From assembly GCF_021134715.1 (NCBI RefSeq), contig NC_060022.1, positions 3,601,001-3,665,000 of the forward strand: a stretch of 64,000 nucleotides of DNA. Reading direction: 5' to 3'. Source of the DNA: Daphnia pulex (taxonomy: Eukaryota; Arthropoda; Branchiopoda; Diplostraca; Daphniidae). Every line of letters starts with the position of its first letter. The stretch's first letter is position 1. Below are positions 1 to 11,222 of this stretch, one piece after another. A program made the translations under genes and the position numbers. Below the pieces are notes generated by a model that did not search any database, was not told the origin of the DNA, and saw only the letters and a list, made by a program, of their open reading frames with translations.

Positions 1-2929
1 AGTAGCCATCGCAGGAACCTGTTGCTGACAATGTCCTCCAAGTAGACGATGTATTCCGCCTGTTTGCGCAACCTCTTGACGCGCCCTTCATTCTGAAGTC
101 CTTGGATGTCGTTGACGGCCAAACCGATAAGCAGGTTCATCAAAATCAGTGAGACCAGAATGAGGAAAAAGAAGTAGATGACGTGGGCCGTCCCTTGTAA
201 GTTGAAATTGCCTTCGGTCAAATACCTGAGGAAAACGAGTGTATTCAATTAAGTGTCTAGGAATTGATTTCCTTATTCGTCAATCTTGAAATCTTTTTAA
301 GGAGAAAAAAAAACTCACTCGTCGTAACCGGTGTCACCAATCATCATGGCAAATGTGCGCAGTAGTGAAGTCCAAGGAGAGCCGAAAGCTTCGTGTCGAT
401 CTTTGAAAATCAGATGGAAGCTGAACGAAAAACCGGCCAAGAAGAAGAAGAAGACGAAAATGAACTTGACAAGATGCTGGGCCACGGCGTAAAACATCAG
501 GGCGTACACTCCAAAGGTCGGCAATCTACAGATACAATAAAATTTATGTACCATCCATTAGGAGTTCATTATAATGGGTTGATTTATTTTGAATTACCTT
601 CCAAGGAGTAGAGTGACTTCCGACCAGCCAAGAAGAACGGCCACAGCTGAGACATGATGGACCCAGTCTGGCCAAGGAGGAGCCGAGAAAATGACAATCG
701 TCGAAGTGACCAGAGCCCCGATTTTGATCCAAGATTCCGGTTCGCGGAAGTATTGATAGTGCAGCGAGGTAAACTGTATCACCTCTTGAAAGATGATGAT
801 CAAAATGACGATGTTTAGCGACAACTGCAATTGCATGACGCTTTCCGGCTCGGAAGCAAAGCGATTGGTTACTTGAACGTCGGATCCTGCCACCGTTTCG
901 CTTAAGTTCAGTGGCGGAACTGTCGTTGTCGTTGCGGAAGAGGGGCCTGGATCATTCCAGACGCTCGACAGGACGTAGGCCGACACTCCGGCCACCAGGA
1001 TCAAATACAAAATGATGTTGGAAAAGAAAATAAATCGAATCTTGCGCCATTTCAGAAATAGAAAGGACTCGATAACCGGGTGCTGGAGCAAATCGGCCGT
1101 TCGACGTTGGCGTCTGTCGTCCATGATGTCCTCGATGACTCCCATCTGCTGAAACTTGTGTTTGGTCAGCAGGACGGAATAGTCGAACTTGATGCGACAG
1201 GCCACTTCACTCGGATCGATCCCGTTGGAGATGATGGATTCGTCCAGCCTCTTGCTCAATATTTTCGCTCCGTTCGGCAGCTGCAGGATCAGCGTTGCCG
1301 CGCTCAGTCCCGTTTTAGTCTTGGCGCCAAGATCGGCACCGGCTTTCAGCAGAAGTTGAATGCACTCGGCTGATCCACGGTAAGCGGCTTTGTGAAGCGG
1401 CATTCGATCCTTAGAGTCCGGCAAATTGATGGCGTCTTTAGCGCCCGGCTGGGAAAGAAGATACTTGAGAGTGGAAGCTTGTCCTTTGATGGCACACGCG
1501 TGAAAAGGTGTTCCACCTTCATTGTCCTGAGCTATGAGATTAGCTCCATAGGCCAGCAATAATTTAGTCGACTCCAGTCGACCGAGTGTCACGGCCTGGT
1601 GTAGTGGAGTGACTCCCGAGTCTGGATCTTTAACATTCACTTTGGCTCCGCCTCTGATCAGCGTTTCCACACTTTCAGTATACCTGCAATTATAAGGTCA
1701 ATCATTTTTCAAATTCAATGGACAAGGATTTCAAATGACAAAAGTATATACCCTGAAACTCGTCGGTGTCCTTTGATGAGGTAACCACCTCCCAGGAGAA
1801 GCAAAGCAGTGGCACCTCTTTTATCAGTAAGATTAGGATCGGCTTGGTAATCTAACAAAGCCTGGATGCAGCCCGTCGCTCCTCGCTGGGCCGCGTAGTG
1901 CAGGGGCGTCCGTCCTCGAGCTTCACCAATGTTCACCTACATTTTTATCGGGCGCCAGATGTTGTCATTATTTGATATTGCAACATGAAATCGAGATTTA
2001 CTTATAACATTACCTGAGCACCACCATGAATCAGTTTTCGCAACGCTTCTAAGTGGCCCCCAACGGCCGCCCGATGGAGTGGCGTCTCTTGGCCACCTCC
2101 ATTCTCCCTAACGTGATCCTGACCGTTGGTATCGGCTCCGGCTTCAATCAGCTGCTGGACGAGATCCTCCGAACCCATTCCGGCCGCCAAATGGAGTGGC
2201 GTTATTCCTCTCGAGTCTGCAGCTTTCACGTCAGCCCCGTATTTCAACAAGGGCTGAACAGCTTCTGGAGCACCGACAGTCTACGAGAGAAATTTGAGTA
2301 TGATGTAATTTAGCAATTGGAAATATAACTCACAGCCAAGTGAAGTGCGGTGATTTTGTTCGTTCCGTATTGGTGGTTTGGATCCGCACCGTTTTTTAAA
2401 CAGAACTCGACAGCTCCCTGTAAAATGAAAGTTTCGTTTTAAAAATATCTTAACAATTTTATTAGTTATAGAATTATTTAATTACAGTATCCCTATCCTC
2501 GATGGCCATCATCAAGCGCTGATTAGTGCTGCTGCAAAACTTATCGCCGTTCGCATCCGTCTCTTCAGTGATTCCATTCTCTTCGCGGATGAAGCCCAAA
2601 AGTTTTAAATCGCCTTCGTTCAAACTGAAAATTCACAAAATCCAATCAAACTTCAATTAATAAAATGAAAATAACAAGACAATAAGTTTCCTCACCTGTA
2701 CTTGCTGTAGACCGACCCCCGGGGATTGTTGATATCATGGTAGTGAGTTTCGGATTCAGATAACTAGATAAAAAATCAAATTTAATTATTAACAAAGGAC
2801 TAGACAAAAAATGGAAATATAATAGAATACATTATCGTCATCAAGTCCAAGCTCTTCGTCTCCGTTTTCCTTAACGTGCCGCCTCCATGGCAGCAGGTGC
2901 ATGTATTCCATTCGTATGTGGTTATTCAT
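1..2929 (-). CDS. TRPA-subfamily ankyrin-repeat cation channel (3' end outside window)
   Basis: Nine exons read on the minus strand: 2831-2929, 2696-2763, 2486-2624, 2334-2417, 2014-2280, 1752-1936, 598-1683, 319-525 and 225 to beyond base 1. All have GT-AG borders and matching phases. The start is the ATG at 2929, the first in the frame. The N-terminal half carries about eight ankyrin repeats (for example ITPLHLAAGMGSEDLVQQLI and MPLHKAAYRGSAECIQLLLK). Then come six hydrophobic segments, beginning with IRFIFFSNIILYLILVAGVS, a pore-like stretch ending in MMIGDTGYDE, and the S6 segment with a TRPA-type tail, MNLLIGLAVNDIQGLQ. TRPA channels are plasma-membrane cation channels that sense heat, chemicals or touch. 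The S6 tail resembles the insect pyrexia/waterwitch/TrpA1 group, but I cannot place it within the subfamily. The stop codon lies left of the window. Confidence 0.93.
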
Positions 2930-3433
2930 TTTTCGACAACGCCCTGCCGGTCACTCACACCAAACCGCCACTATGCCAACAAACGTAAGAGACTGTCGTG
3001 TAATAAGTTGACAACAAAAATTCTATATCACGAAAACACGTTGTTGTAAGAGATAAATCAATAACTCTTATCACTTTGTTAGATCTTTTGTAATCCACTT
3101 TATTACACGTTCATAAATCTCACTGGATAGAACTAAAAAACTTGGCCGACAATAAACTACGACGAAGCCACTATCACTGAATGTGAGGAAACTGGAAATT
3201 AAAAAACAAAACAACCGCGACCAACGAAACTGATGCGGTTATCGTGAAAGACGAGCTGAGACTGAATTTTGTTTGGGAAGTTTGCCTTGAACTGAAGTGG
3301 ATGCATACAACCTAGAGGCATGTTCATTCGAGTTTGTTTGGGCGTTCGTGGAATTTATATGTTTATGTATGGCCCCAGGCTAGTACCGTGAAATCCTAGC
3401 CCGCGGGCGGGAGGGACTTGGCTCACGAGCTCA

Positions 3434-3441
3434 TGACGTCA
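3434..3441. promoter_or_regulatory. CRE palindrome TGACGTCA
   Basis: A perfect 8-base CREB/ATF site lies 505 bases upstream of the TRPA start codon, next to a G/C-rich patch. The match is seen directly; its use as an enhancer is inference. Confidence 0.45.
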
Positions 3442-4440
3442 TTTCGTTACGGATGCCTGTGCTGCACACAAAAAAATTGCGCAAGACGGACGGGGATCAC
3501 CAATTCTGAACAAAACAACAACAGCCGGATGCGGTTCGCCATCACTTCCGCGAAGTTCCTTCACCCATGCTGCTTTTTGTTTTTCTCTTTTCACACGAAA
3601 TGTAATTTCATTACAGCAATCGCTATGTTTTTGTTATTTTCTGATACGTATTTCTTTCTAGTATTTTGTCGCATGGTAACAGGTCTTCTTTTACGATTCA
3701 ATCAAACTAATAATTTAATTCGTATGTATGGAAAAGCATCATCTGCGGCTTTTGTTTAGTCAAGATTACGTGATATGTCGTTATCATGGTACCGTTTGTG
3801 TAAGGTTGAGTGATCGAGTAATAAGCACTATTGTGGAAGACGAATTTAACGTCATTTGAATGGGGACACCCCATCCGATTTTAAGTAGGTTAATGGAACG
3901 GAAATGTCATTTTTCATCACAGCTCGCGGAATTAATGCGGAATGCGGCATGTAGGGTGTTTTCTTAAAGCTGAAAAAGGAAAAACGGCTTGATGTATGGT
4001 TGACAGATATCGACACTCTTATAAGTCGCATCATGTGTCCTTATTAGGTAATTACAAAACATTCGAGGCGGTTTAACTGCTGGTATAGGAAGGAATGACG
4101 GAATATGAATAGAACTAACTCACGAATAATGGCACTCGGTAGTGTCCAACGATTCATAATAAACACCACCAAATAGTTTTTAAAAAAAAGGAAGAATAGA
4201 GATAAATTTAACTTTTCCTACCTTTAAGCCTGGGAAATACGACCAGGCATCCCCAAGTGCTTCATCCGCAGAATAGTTGAATCCACCAGGTGGGTTAGGA
4301 AAAGGGGCGACCCACATCCTCTTGAATACCCATACTCACGCAGGTGTACACGAAAACAAGGGGATTTCAAGAAGGGGATTCGTAACTCGACCGACATCGG
4401 CAGTTTATTCAATCAAACAGGATGCTGTTAATCTAAATAG

Positions 4441-4470
<30 letters not shown>
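4441..4470. repeat. poly-A run of 30 bases
   Basis: Thirty consecutive A on the plus strand. It sits at one edge of a segment that is related to 39283-39620, so on the minus strand it is a poly-T directly after that repeat. Confidence 0.9.
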
Positions 4471-4471
<1 letters not shown>

Positions 4472-4489
4472 AGGTTATGAAAAAAATTT

Positions 4490-4797
4490 ATAGAATCACC
4501 AAGGGAAAGTTGAAAATGAGACGATGGGAAAACCCTAACTGTTAATAAACAGGAGAATTTAAGGTTTCCATGTAATTTGTTAATGTTTCCTGCATAGCAG
4601 ATCACAGGCATAAAAGTTAATGAAAATCATTACCCAAGCGTGATGGTACTGTAATTGTTGCTGATGACAGGTCAAATACCAGCACATGCAAAACTGGCAT
4701 ATCTTTTGATTGTGATGGCAGGATCAGGCCTCAAATCTGCACAAAGGAAACGATTACATAGTGCAAACAAAACTTCCTGACATTGTCAGGGGGCTTA
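4490..4797 (-). repeat. dispersed repeat copy 1 (partner at 39283-39620)
   Basis: Read on the minus strand this segment aligns with the plus strand at 39283-39620. Shared blocks in the same order are TGTAAGCCCCCTG, CAGATTTGAGGCCTGA, AGCAACAAT, GCTTGGGTAA and CTGTTTATTAACA with TTAGGGTT. I estimate roughly three quarters identity by eye. The conserved blocks include what look like splice acceptor and donor sites, so this may be a duplicated exon-intron piece rather than a transposon. Confidence 0.7.
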
Positions 4798-5149
4798 CAC
4801 GACAAGGAACTTACATTTCACAAACTTATACAGGTTTATTATTATTATCATTATATTGTTATTTACCTGCCAACCAGCATTGAGTGTGTATTGAGGGATT
4901 CTTTAAATAAAAGTGACCACAGGCACAGGCACCACATCTTTGTAATTTTATTTCTACAAAACGTGCGTTCTCCAAACGTGCCATTTTTCGTGAAGACACC
5001 TTCGCCACCAAGAAATTATCGTTTAGTCCCCCATAGCAATAGTTATCAATATCATTCACAAACCAGAAATCACTAATCTTTTTCCGTACAGCCACTTCGT
5101 TTCCAAGAACGTGGTCGTTTTTTTCGTAATCTTCGCCCCTTTTTCGAAA
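4672..5149 (-). CDS. unrecognised small exon pair, possibly a short cysteine-containing protein
   Basis: A 283-base exon (4867-5149) opens after a good acceptor (TTTTGTTTCAG) and ends at a GT donor. A second exon (4672-4736) continues the frame to a TGA, adding LRPDPAITIKRYAS. The first exon contains CGACACGHF and IHTQCW, which could bind a metal, but I recognise no family. No upstream first exon is certain: a short ATG exon near 5230-5270 would splice in phase, but its donor is weak. The second exon lies inside a repeated segment whose other copy (39283-39620) does not keep the frame. This could be a young or decaying gene. Confidence 0.3.
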
Positions 5150-5207
5150 CTGAAACAAAAGAAAAAGTGGAAGCAGACGACACTAATATTCTAATTAGTC
5201 TTTAAGA

Positions 5208-5240
5208 TATCGATTGAAATAATAAAAACTTTAATCGATT
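5208..5240. promoter_or_regulatory. pair of ATCGAT (DRE-like) sites
   Basis: TATCGATT at 5208-5215 and AATCGATT at 5233-5240 resemble the DREF element TATCGATA of arthropod housekeeping promoters. The 16 bases TATCGATTGAAATAAT recur exactly in front of the prefoldin 4 gene at 52254. This supports a promoter for a minus-strand transcript starting here. Confidence 0.4.
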
Positions 5241-5480
5241 CCCCCAAATCCAAAAGCCATTTTCTCATCGTCATCGACGCAAACAAATTTAAAAAGAAAT
5301 AAAAATTTGCACGAAACTGGTCACAATAACACCCCCAGGAGACTTGAAAGATAATAGATTAATAGGGAATGATGTCTTTCATATATTTCGATATTTTTCA
5401 TTTCGGAAGAAGAATTATAATTTTTCTAGGCCTACAGACAAAAGTTTGAATGACGATGATTTGATGAATGTCAATTGTTT

Positions 5481-8345
5481 TTAAAGAGAAAATGCAGGAT
5501 TGACTTCTCCTCGAGGCACTTGAGCTGACAAGTGTTCCTGCGTTGAAGACCTGCTGCTGATGAGCTCGAATTGAGATGCCGACGTGCTGGTCTCCTCTGA
5601 CGAGTTGCTGCTCATTCGACAACTGGAAAAGTCATCAACTATCTTCTCTTCGCCAGCTCTGGAATTTTGACGAGTGGACGATGAAATGGAGGCGTCGTCA
5701 AAACATCCCAGCACGTCCCATTTTGCGGACAGATAATTGTTCCTGAAGATCCAGTGAGCCAGCAGCGATACAAGAACGTGAGACAAAAGTGCTATGATCA
5801 TGCACAAAGTCCTAAAGGGAAATAATTGTCCCAGTTCGGCGTCGTAAAAAGGATATTCCAGGACTACTGGTAAACCCAGAAGAGGTTCGCCACCTATAGA
5901 AATGAGAAAAGCGGATGAAGGTTATCGATGATGTCATTGTAAATAAAGCTTTTGATATCTTTATACCTAGTATCCGAAATACAAATCCGGTGATCATGCT
6001 AGTAATAGACCCATACGAGTTGCAATATTTCTTCCAGTGAATAACCAGCAACAGTTGAGGGAATAAGAGCACGTACACCAAGTCGGCGCTCAACACACTG
6101 CCATAGTCGATAAAAAGATTAATTTTGATTGATTTAAAAATGAAGAATTAATTTAATAGAAACGTACAATAAGCCGTAGATGGAGTTAACGGTTAGGGCG
6201 ACGACAGAAGCTAATGCAGCAACGACTACAATGGCCACCCATATGACACGCACAACGTGACGTTCGGAAGCCTGTTGTACAAGAAAAATTTGATAAGCCA
6301 ATTAAACATGCATTGACTGGGATAATTACCCAAGGAAAGAAGATGGCGTGATAAATGTTGCGAGCAAACATGGAACTCGACGACAGCATGGAAGAATCGG
6401 CCGAGGACATGGCGGCTGCCGAAACAGCTCCAAGACCAATGTACGACACCCACTGGAACAGATATCATATCATCATATCAACAACTGTCTGAATTAAATT
6501 AAATGAGAAAGCTCATAGAAAACACACAGCTGGTGTTAGATACTGCAGAACGAGAGGTAATATGATTTTTCCATCCTCTGCGACCGTAATGTTCATAGTT
6601 CCATTGGTGGCAACATTCCAATCTGAAAATAATGTTGATATCAATTTGAATTTTGCTATAAATGACATAAGATGCTGGCAAGTTTCCACATGATTTTTTC
6701 TTTCAAATTACGGCTAACATAGTTTGTATTCGATTACACTGCTGTCAGGACGGGGTTTCCCGGGTTTTCCCTTATTATGGACAAGAAAACAAACGCTGAA
6801 TCTTTTGGAACAAAACGGATGTGTTTTTTCGCAATATTTTCTACGTCATCAAAACATTACCCTAAAGATTTGATTGCATCAAAAGATATGGCCCAAGGTC
6901 GACATAGTACGTATTTCTTTGCGGCTATCTTACGCCACATGCCAGAAGGATTCAAATACAAAAAGGGATCAAACTTTCTAAATAGAATTCGGGTTGAAAA
7001 TTAAATAACTAATTTATTTTCAAACCTGTTGCGGTAGCCACGACTCCTAGTAAAATCGGTGGCGCTGCCAATATTATAGAACCCAATCCAGCCACGTACG
7101 ACATGGTCTGGGCTTGCTTTGGCGTCCTACAAAAAACAGGGAACTGATTTCGTTAAAAAATTGACAAAAAAAAATATTTTTAAAATAAAATGTTTACCTG
7201 AATGCCAGCACTCGTTGAAAATAGACCTGTAATAAATAGATTTTGGAACACCATTCCAAAATAATATAGAATCATTACATATTAACTAATTATATGATGG
7301 ATCACGGATCACCATCAGATTATGGAGCCAAAACCTGCCAGGGAATGCCTCCCATGATGAGTAGTAGATAATTCTCGGTGTAAATGCCAATGTCGTGAGT
7401 CTTGATGGTGCCGCCCCACACGGCGGGACTGAGATTTTCCATGTCGACGGCCGGATTATTCCAAGCGAACGGAACGCACAGAATCTTTTATCCAAGAATT
7501 TCAATGTCCATAATATATATTAACATGTTTTCAGTCATTCATTTGAATTTGAAAGAAATTACCAAGCCGAACGCGACGCAAAAGAGTTGAACGACGTCCG
7601 TATACGCAACGCTGTAAAGGCCGCCAAAGAGCGTGTAGAGCATGGCGACGGAAGCGCTGGATAGGACGGCGATCGTATTATTCAATCCTAGAATGACGCT
7701 CAAAGTGGAGCCGAGTGAGGCCAGGATGGCCGACGACCACAAGATTTCGCCGCAAAGGGCCGGCAGGTAAAGAATTCCACCGATTTTGGCGCCGTATTTT
7801 TCCTGGAACGGATCCAGCATTGTGTGGTAGCCAGCGCTGCGCATCGGTCCCGCAAAAAACAGTCCCCCTTTTAAATATTAACACGCGTGCCCATTTGAAC
7901 AATAAATTTGAATATGGATAAACAGCTTGTCTGTCAGAGTTTACATAACCGTATATACATACCCAAGAAAAGGGCTACAGCGTAGCCAAATGGGGCCTGA
8001 CACCAAGCGACTCCGCTAGTAAAAACCACTTCGGCCGATCCCATGATGTATCCACCGTCGACCCAAGTAGCTGTTAAATTTGTTATTCATTGGAAATAAG
8101 TTATGAAAAAAAAAATGATTTGATTACACGCGAAGATGGTTTTGCAAGTCTAATGTGTATATACCTGTCATCGTCATAATTCCGACAAACACACCCATGT
8201 TTCTGCCGGCCAACATGACGCTTTCCGTCCCTGTTGCTTCTTTCTGGTTTTTCTTGCCATGTCGCCAACCAGCCCAGATGCCCACGGCCAAAATGACCAG
8301 GTAAAAGACGATGATGGAAACTAATCCACCCACGTTGATGGCCAT
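5481..8345 (-). CDS. ChT: high-affinity choline transporter 1 (SLC5A7 family)
   Basis: Sodium- and chloride-dependent choline re-uptake carrier of the presynaptic membrane, rate-limiting for acetylcholine synthesis. Eleven exons: 8165-8345, 7963-8070, 7563-7867, 7335-7484, 7198-7226, 7026-7126, 6528-6622, 6330-6452, 6168-6271, 5967-6097, 5481-5893, all phase-consistent, giving about 579 residues, the usual family length. Diagnostic stretches match known CHT proteins: the N-terminus [63 protein letters not shown]-type text, [29 protein letters not shown] and [14 protein letters not shown]. The long acidic and serine-rich C-terminal tail is cytoplasmic. One exon is only 29 bases. In the second exon the usual WVGGGY motif reads WVDGGY, a change worth confirming. 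Confidence 0.95.
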
Positions 8346-8533
8346 CACGAATTCACAGGTATAAAATTAGATTTGAAAACTTTGTAACGGCTGTTGTTCT
8401 GTTTGTTATGAGAGAGCTGATGGAGGAGAGTTGGTTATTATGGACTATGCGCTGTTGCCTGCGCCCATTTGACTAAGAACGAATGCAGGAATTTAACGAA
8501 ACACTTTCATTTTCATGGCATTGAATATTTCGC

Positions 8534-8542
8534 CTTATATAG
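8534..8542 (-). promoter_or_regulatory. TATA box candidate of the choline transporter gene
   Basis: CTATATAAG on the minus strand, about 190 bases upstream of the choline transporter ATG, at a distance suitable for a start site near 8505. Confidence 0.4.
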
Positions 8543-9311
8543 TAGGTGAACCCGCGCTGCTGGCGAAGAGCTATACATAATAGAAATGTTTGAAAAAATG
8601 TTACAACAGGCTCAGTTGACCTACTTGTTTTTTAAATAATTAAGTTTCAAGCATATTTGTTGTGCGTATACTGTACCGCATTCAATGCGTTTCCTTTCCG
8701 TGTATTTTAATCGACAATCGCTCAGCTCTGCTCGCGCGTCTGTGCACCGGCGATTTCGGTTGAACGTGGGGAATCGTGAATCATTTGCCCACCAAGCTGA
8801 GCGGGCTTTTTTATACATTGTAAGAGCCAATTAAGTTATATAAAAAGGAATGCCAAGTTCAACGAGTCTTTCTCTGAGGTTGCCGCTAAGGTTTATTAAG
8901 GTGTCTGGGCTGTCTGCACTTTGCACCGCTTTGCACCAATCTAATCACGAATGAACGAATAAGCATTAAGAACAGACGCCAAGGTCACGATGGAAACTGA
9001 TTATAGGCGTCGTTGGATCTGGCTTTGGGTGAAAGTAGTAGCATAAATCTAGCTAATAAAACATTTTTAAAATCTTAGGATAGGCACCATTAAAGATCCT
9101 AAAGGCAATAAGAGAACGGATAAAGAAATGAATTCTTTTTAGTTTTGCATTCTATATATTTTTTACTGCTTCTCTCTGCTTTAGGACAAAATAATATGTT
9201 ATATGATACAAGGAATACACAGCATACCACCACATTGATTGCTCTATGTAGTCATGGCAACCATTGTAGACGTTATGTACATCATGTATAAAATATAGCC
9301 ATTTGAACTGT
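8543..9311. other. intergenic, no gene seen
   Basis: AT-rich sequence without supported exons. A plus-strand TATATAAAA at 8836 has no recognisable ORF after it. Confidence 0.5.
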
Positions 9312-9848
9312 TTACAGGACACCGGCGGCCTTCAAGTCGGCGAGCATCTTGACGACGTGCTCGGGCATGGGGGGAGGAGTGGGGAGGTGGTCACCGGTGG
9401 CCTGGAAACCGTTTTCATCGGCGGTCCAGTTGACGGTGATGACGACACCATCGGGAGAGGTGTACGAATAAGATCCCTTGGAGACGGTGCCGATATCCTC
9501 GGGTTTAGGTCCGACTTGCTTCTGGCTGCCGCTCTCGGAGACCTTGGTGCCATCAGCGCTTTCGAAACTGTTAAATTTAGCGACAAATTAAATAGAATTA
9601 ATTACTTTGAGCAAAAGAAAAGATTTTGCAGCTGGAAACTTACTCGAATGAATAGCTGCCGTCCTCTTTCATGTCGATGTTAGATGAAATGATTTCGATG
9701 GGTGCGTCCAACTTGGCAGCCAAAGCCACGGAGAAAAGAGCGACGATGATAACCTAATATTTAATATGAGCACAGCCAGCCAACAGAATTAAAGAAAATT
9801 CAAATTATACAATTATTTGGAACTATGGAATTGACTTACGAATTTCAT
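9312..9848 (-). CDS. chitin-binding cuticle protein (R&R consensus, RR-1-like)
   Basis: Secreted structural protein of the exoskeleton. Three exons: 9840-9848 (only Met-Lys-Phe), 9644-9753 and 9312-9567, giving 124 residues. The first two exons encode a signal peptide ending VALFSVALAAKLDA. The last exon holds the chitin-binding Rebers-Riddiford core: GSYSYTSPDGVVITVNWTAD followed by ENGFQATGDHLPTPPPMP, ending AGVL. A 9-base first exon that splits the signal peptide is typical for this family in arthropods. A TATA box lies 90 bases upstream. The length and soft-cuticle type consensus suggest RR-1. Confidence 0.95.
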
Positions 9849-9933
9849 TTTTGGACTGGGAAAGTTGTGCTGCTCTGATGCTCTGCTGGAAAGAGTTGGA
9901 GAGTGTTGATGAGGATCGTCTGAGCTTGTCCAG

Positions 9934-9941
9934 CTTTTATA
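9934..9941 (-). promoter_or_regulatory. TATA box of the cuticle protein gene
   Basis: TATAAAAG on the minus strand 86-93 bases upstream of the cuticle protein start codon, consistent with a short 5' leader. Confidence 0.6.
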
Positions 9942-11222
9942 CAATCGCCGCAGATGAAAGTGATGGTGAGCCGCGCTGACCTTTTACAGAACATTCTCTT
10001 CTCCAGCTGGCGGCATTTTTTTTTATTTCTTCTGGATATGCAGATGAGAATGAGTGAAAGGAGAAATCAGTTGGCAGAAAAACTAAATAGTATTCACGCT
10101 AATAAAACCTTTTTTAGGTATAAAACGAGTTGAAAGAAAAAAACTTTTATCAGAACTTATTTTGATTATACTGCCGATACTCAGGCAATAGTATGTTCAG
10201 GGTCGGCTGGTGGTACACTTTTTCCCTTTCTCCGCGTACATCTGTGAGTCTTCAATCATCCCTATGAGTGATGATTATATTCGTGAAGTAGCAAACTTAC
10301 ACGAAGTGTGTACACTAATCGAGTATAGTACTGGCCAGGGCCGTATATAGTACCGAAAGGTCGAATTTTCCCAACTGTGTCATCTAATTTGAATGCGCCA
10401 GTAGAGCTCGAATGTTCCATCATTGATGTGTAATACCTTACCGAGTTCTTTGGAAAAGAAAGGAAAACCAGTCAATTACTGAACACGACTGAACACACAA
10501 CTGCACTCGAGTTAAAAGCAAATACTAAATATAACCGGTTTTGGGCGGGCGACGATAGAAGCAGCAGATGCTATCGATCGATGACTATATGTAAATGTAT
10601 ATGCTGTATCTATTATATTTGATGCAAAAAGAAGAGTATGTAGACAACTTTTACGAGATGTTGTAATATGTCTCCGCTACTATATAATTTGAGAAATGTC
10701 TTTATATTTTAACGAATTTGATCCAAGTCACAATATTTGTGACTTTGAATTTAGATTGAATTTACACAGCGATACTTGGTTTTATCTCTATAGATATAAA
10801 GTGGGTAGCCTATAGCAGTTCTTTAGGATTAATGGGTTTGTTCGGTCTGCTATACCTGATTATGGTAGACGTCGTATCACTAAATTTCGCAAGGCTCTAT
10901 CATTTCAGCAATAAATAGTCTAGAGTCTAGACTAGAGAGCAAGGAGAACAACGGTGAGGATTGTAATGCTTGGCAATATTAAATTATCGAAGAGAAAAAC
11001 CGAAAGACGAAAACTGTTATTCCAACTTTTTGTTCTAAAAGTATTTTGCTTGATGATTGAAACATGGTTTATTTACAACTTGCACAAATTTATCAAACCT
11101 TCATGTATAGCTCTATATAATATTTAATGTAAACTCTTAAAATATTTCGGTTAGGGGGGAGGGGAAAAAGAATTGCTTGCCATTGTCACATAATCTCAAC
11201 TAAACGTCGACATTTAGTTTTT
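9942..11222. other. intergenic, no gene seen
   Basis: No exon supported on either strand. The left part is the cuticle gene upstream region; the right end before 11223 is the 3' flank of the first collagen. Confidence 0.5.

Larger units (their letters stand above)
2930..4671. other. non-coding upstream region of the TRPA gene
   Basis: No convincing coding exon in either strand. The stretch holds the presumed TRPA promoter, including a perfect CRE palindrome, a G/C-rich patch near 3400-3420, and a poly-A run at 4441-4470. The 113-codon plus-strand ORF at 3418-3759 has no recognisable features and is judged a chance frame. Confidence 0.5.

Noticed and set aside
6623-7025. A further exon in the longest choline transporter intron (frame at 6777-7004)
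   Set aside because: The flanking exons join in phase and give continuous family sequence; the frame has no splice borders.
8836-8844. Plus-strand TATA box with a gene to its right
   Set aside because: No exon follows before the cuticle gene, which is on the other strand.
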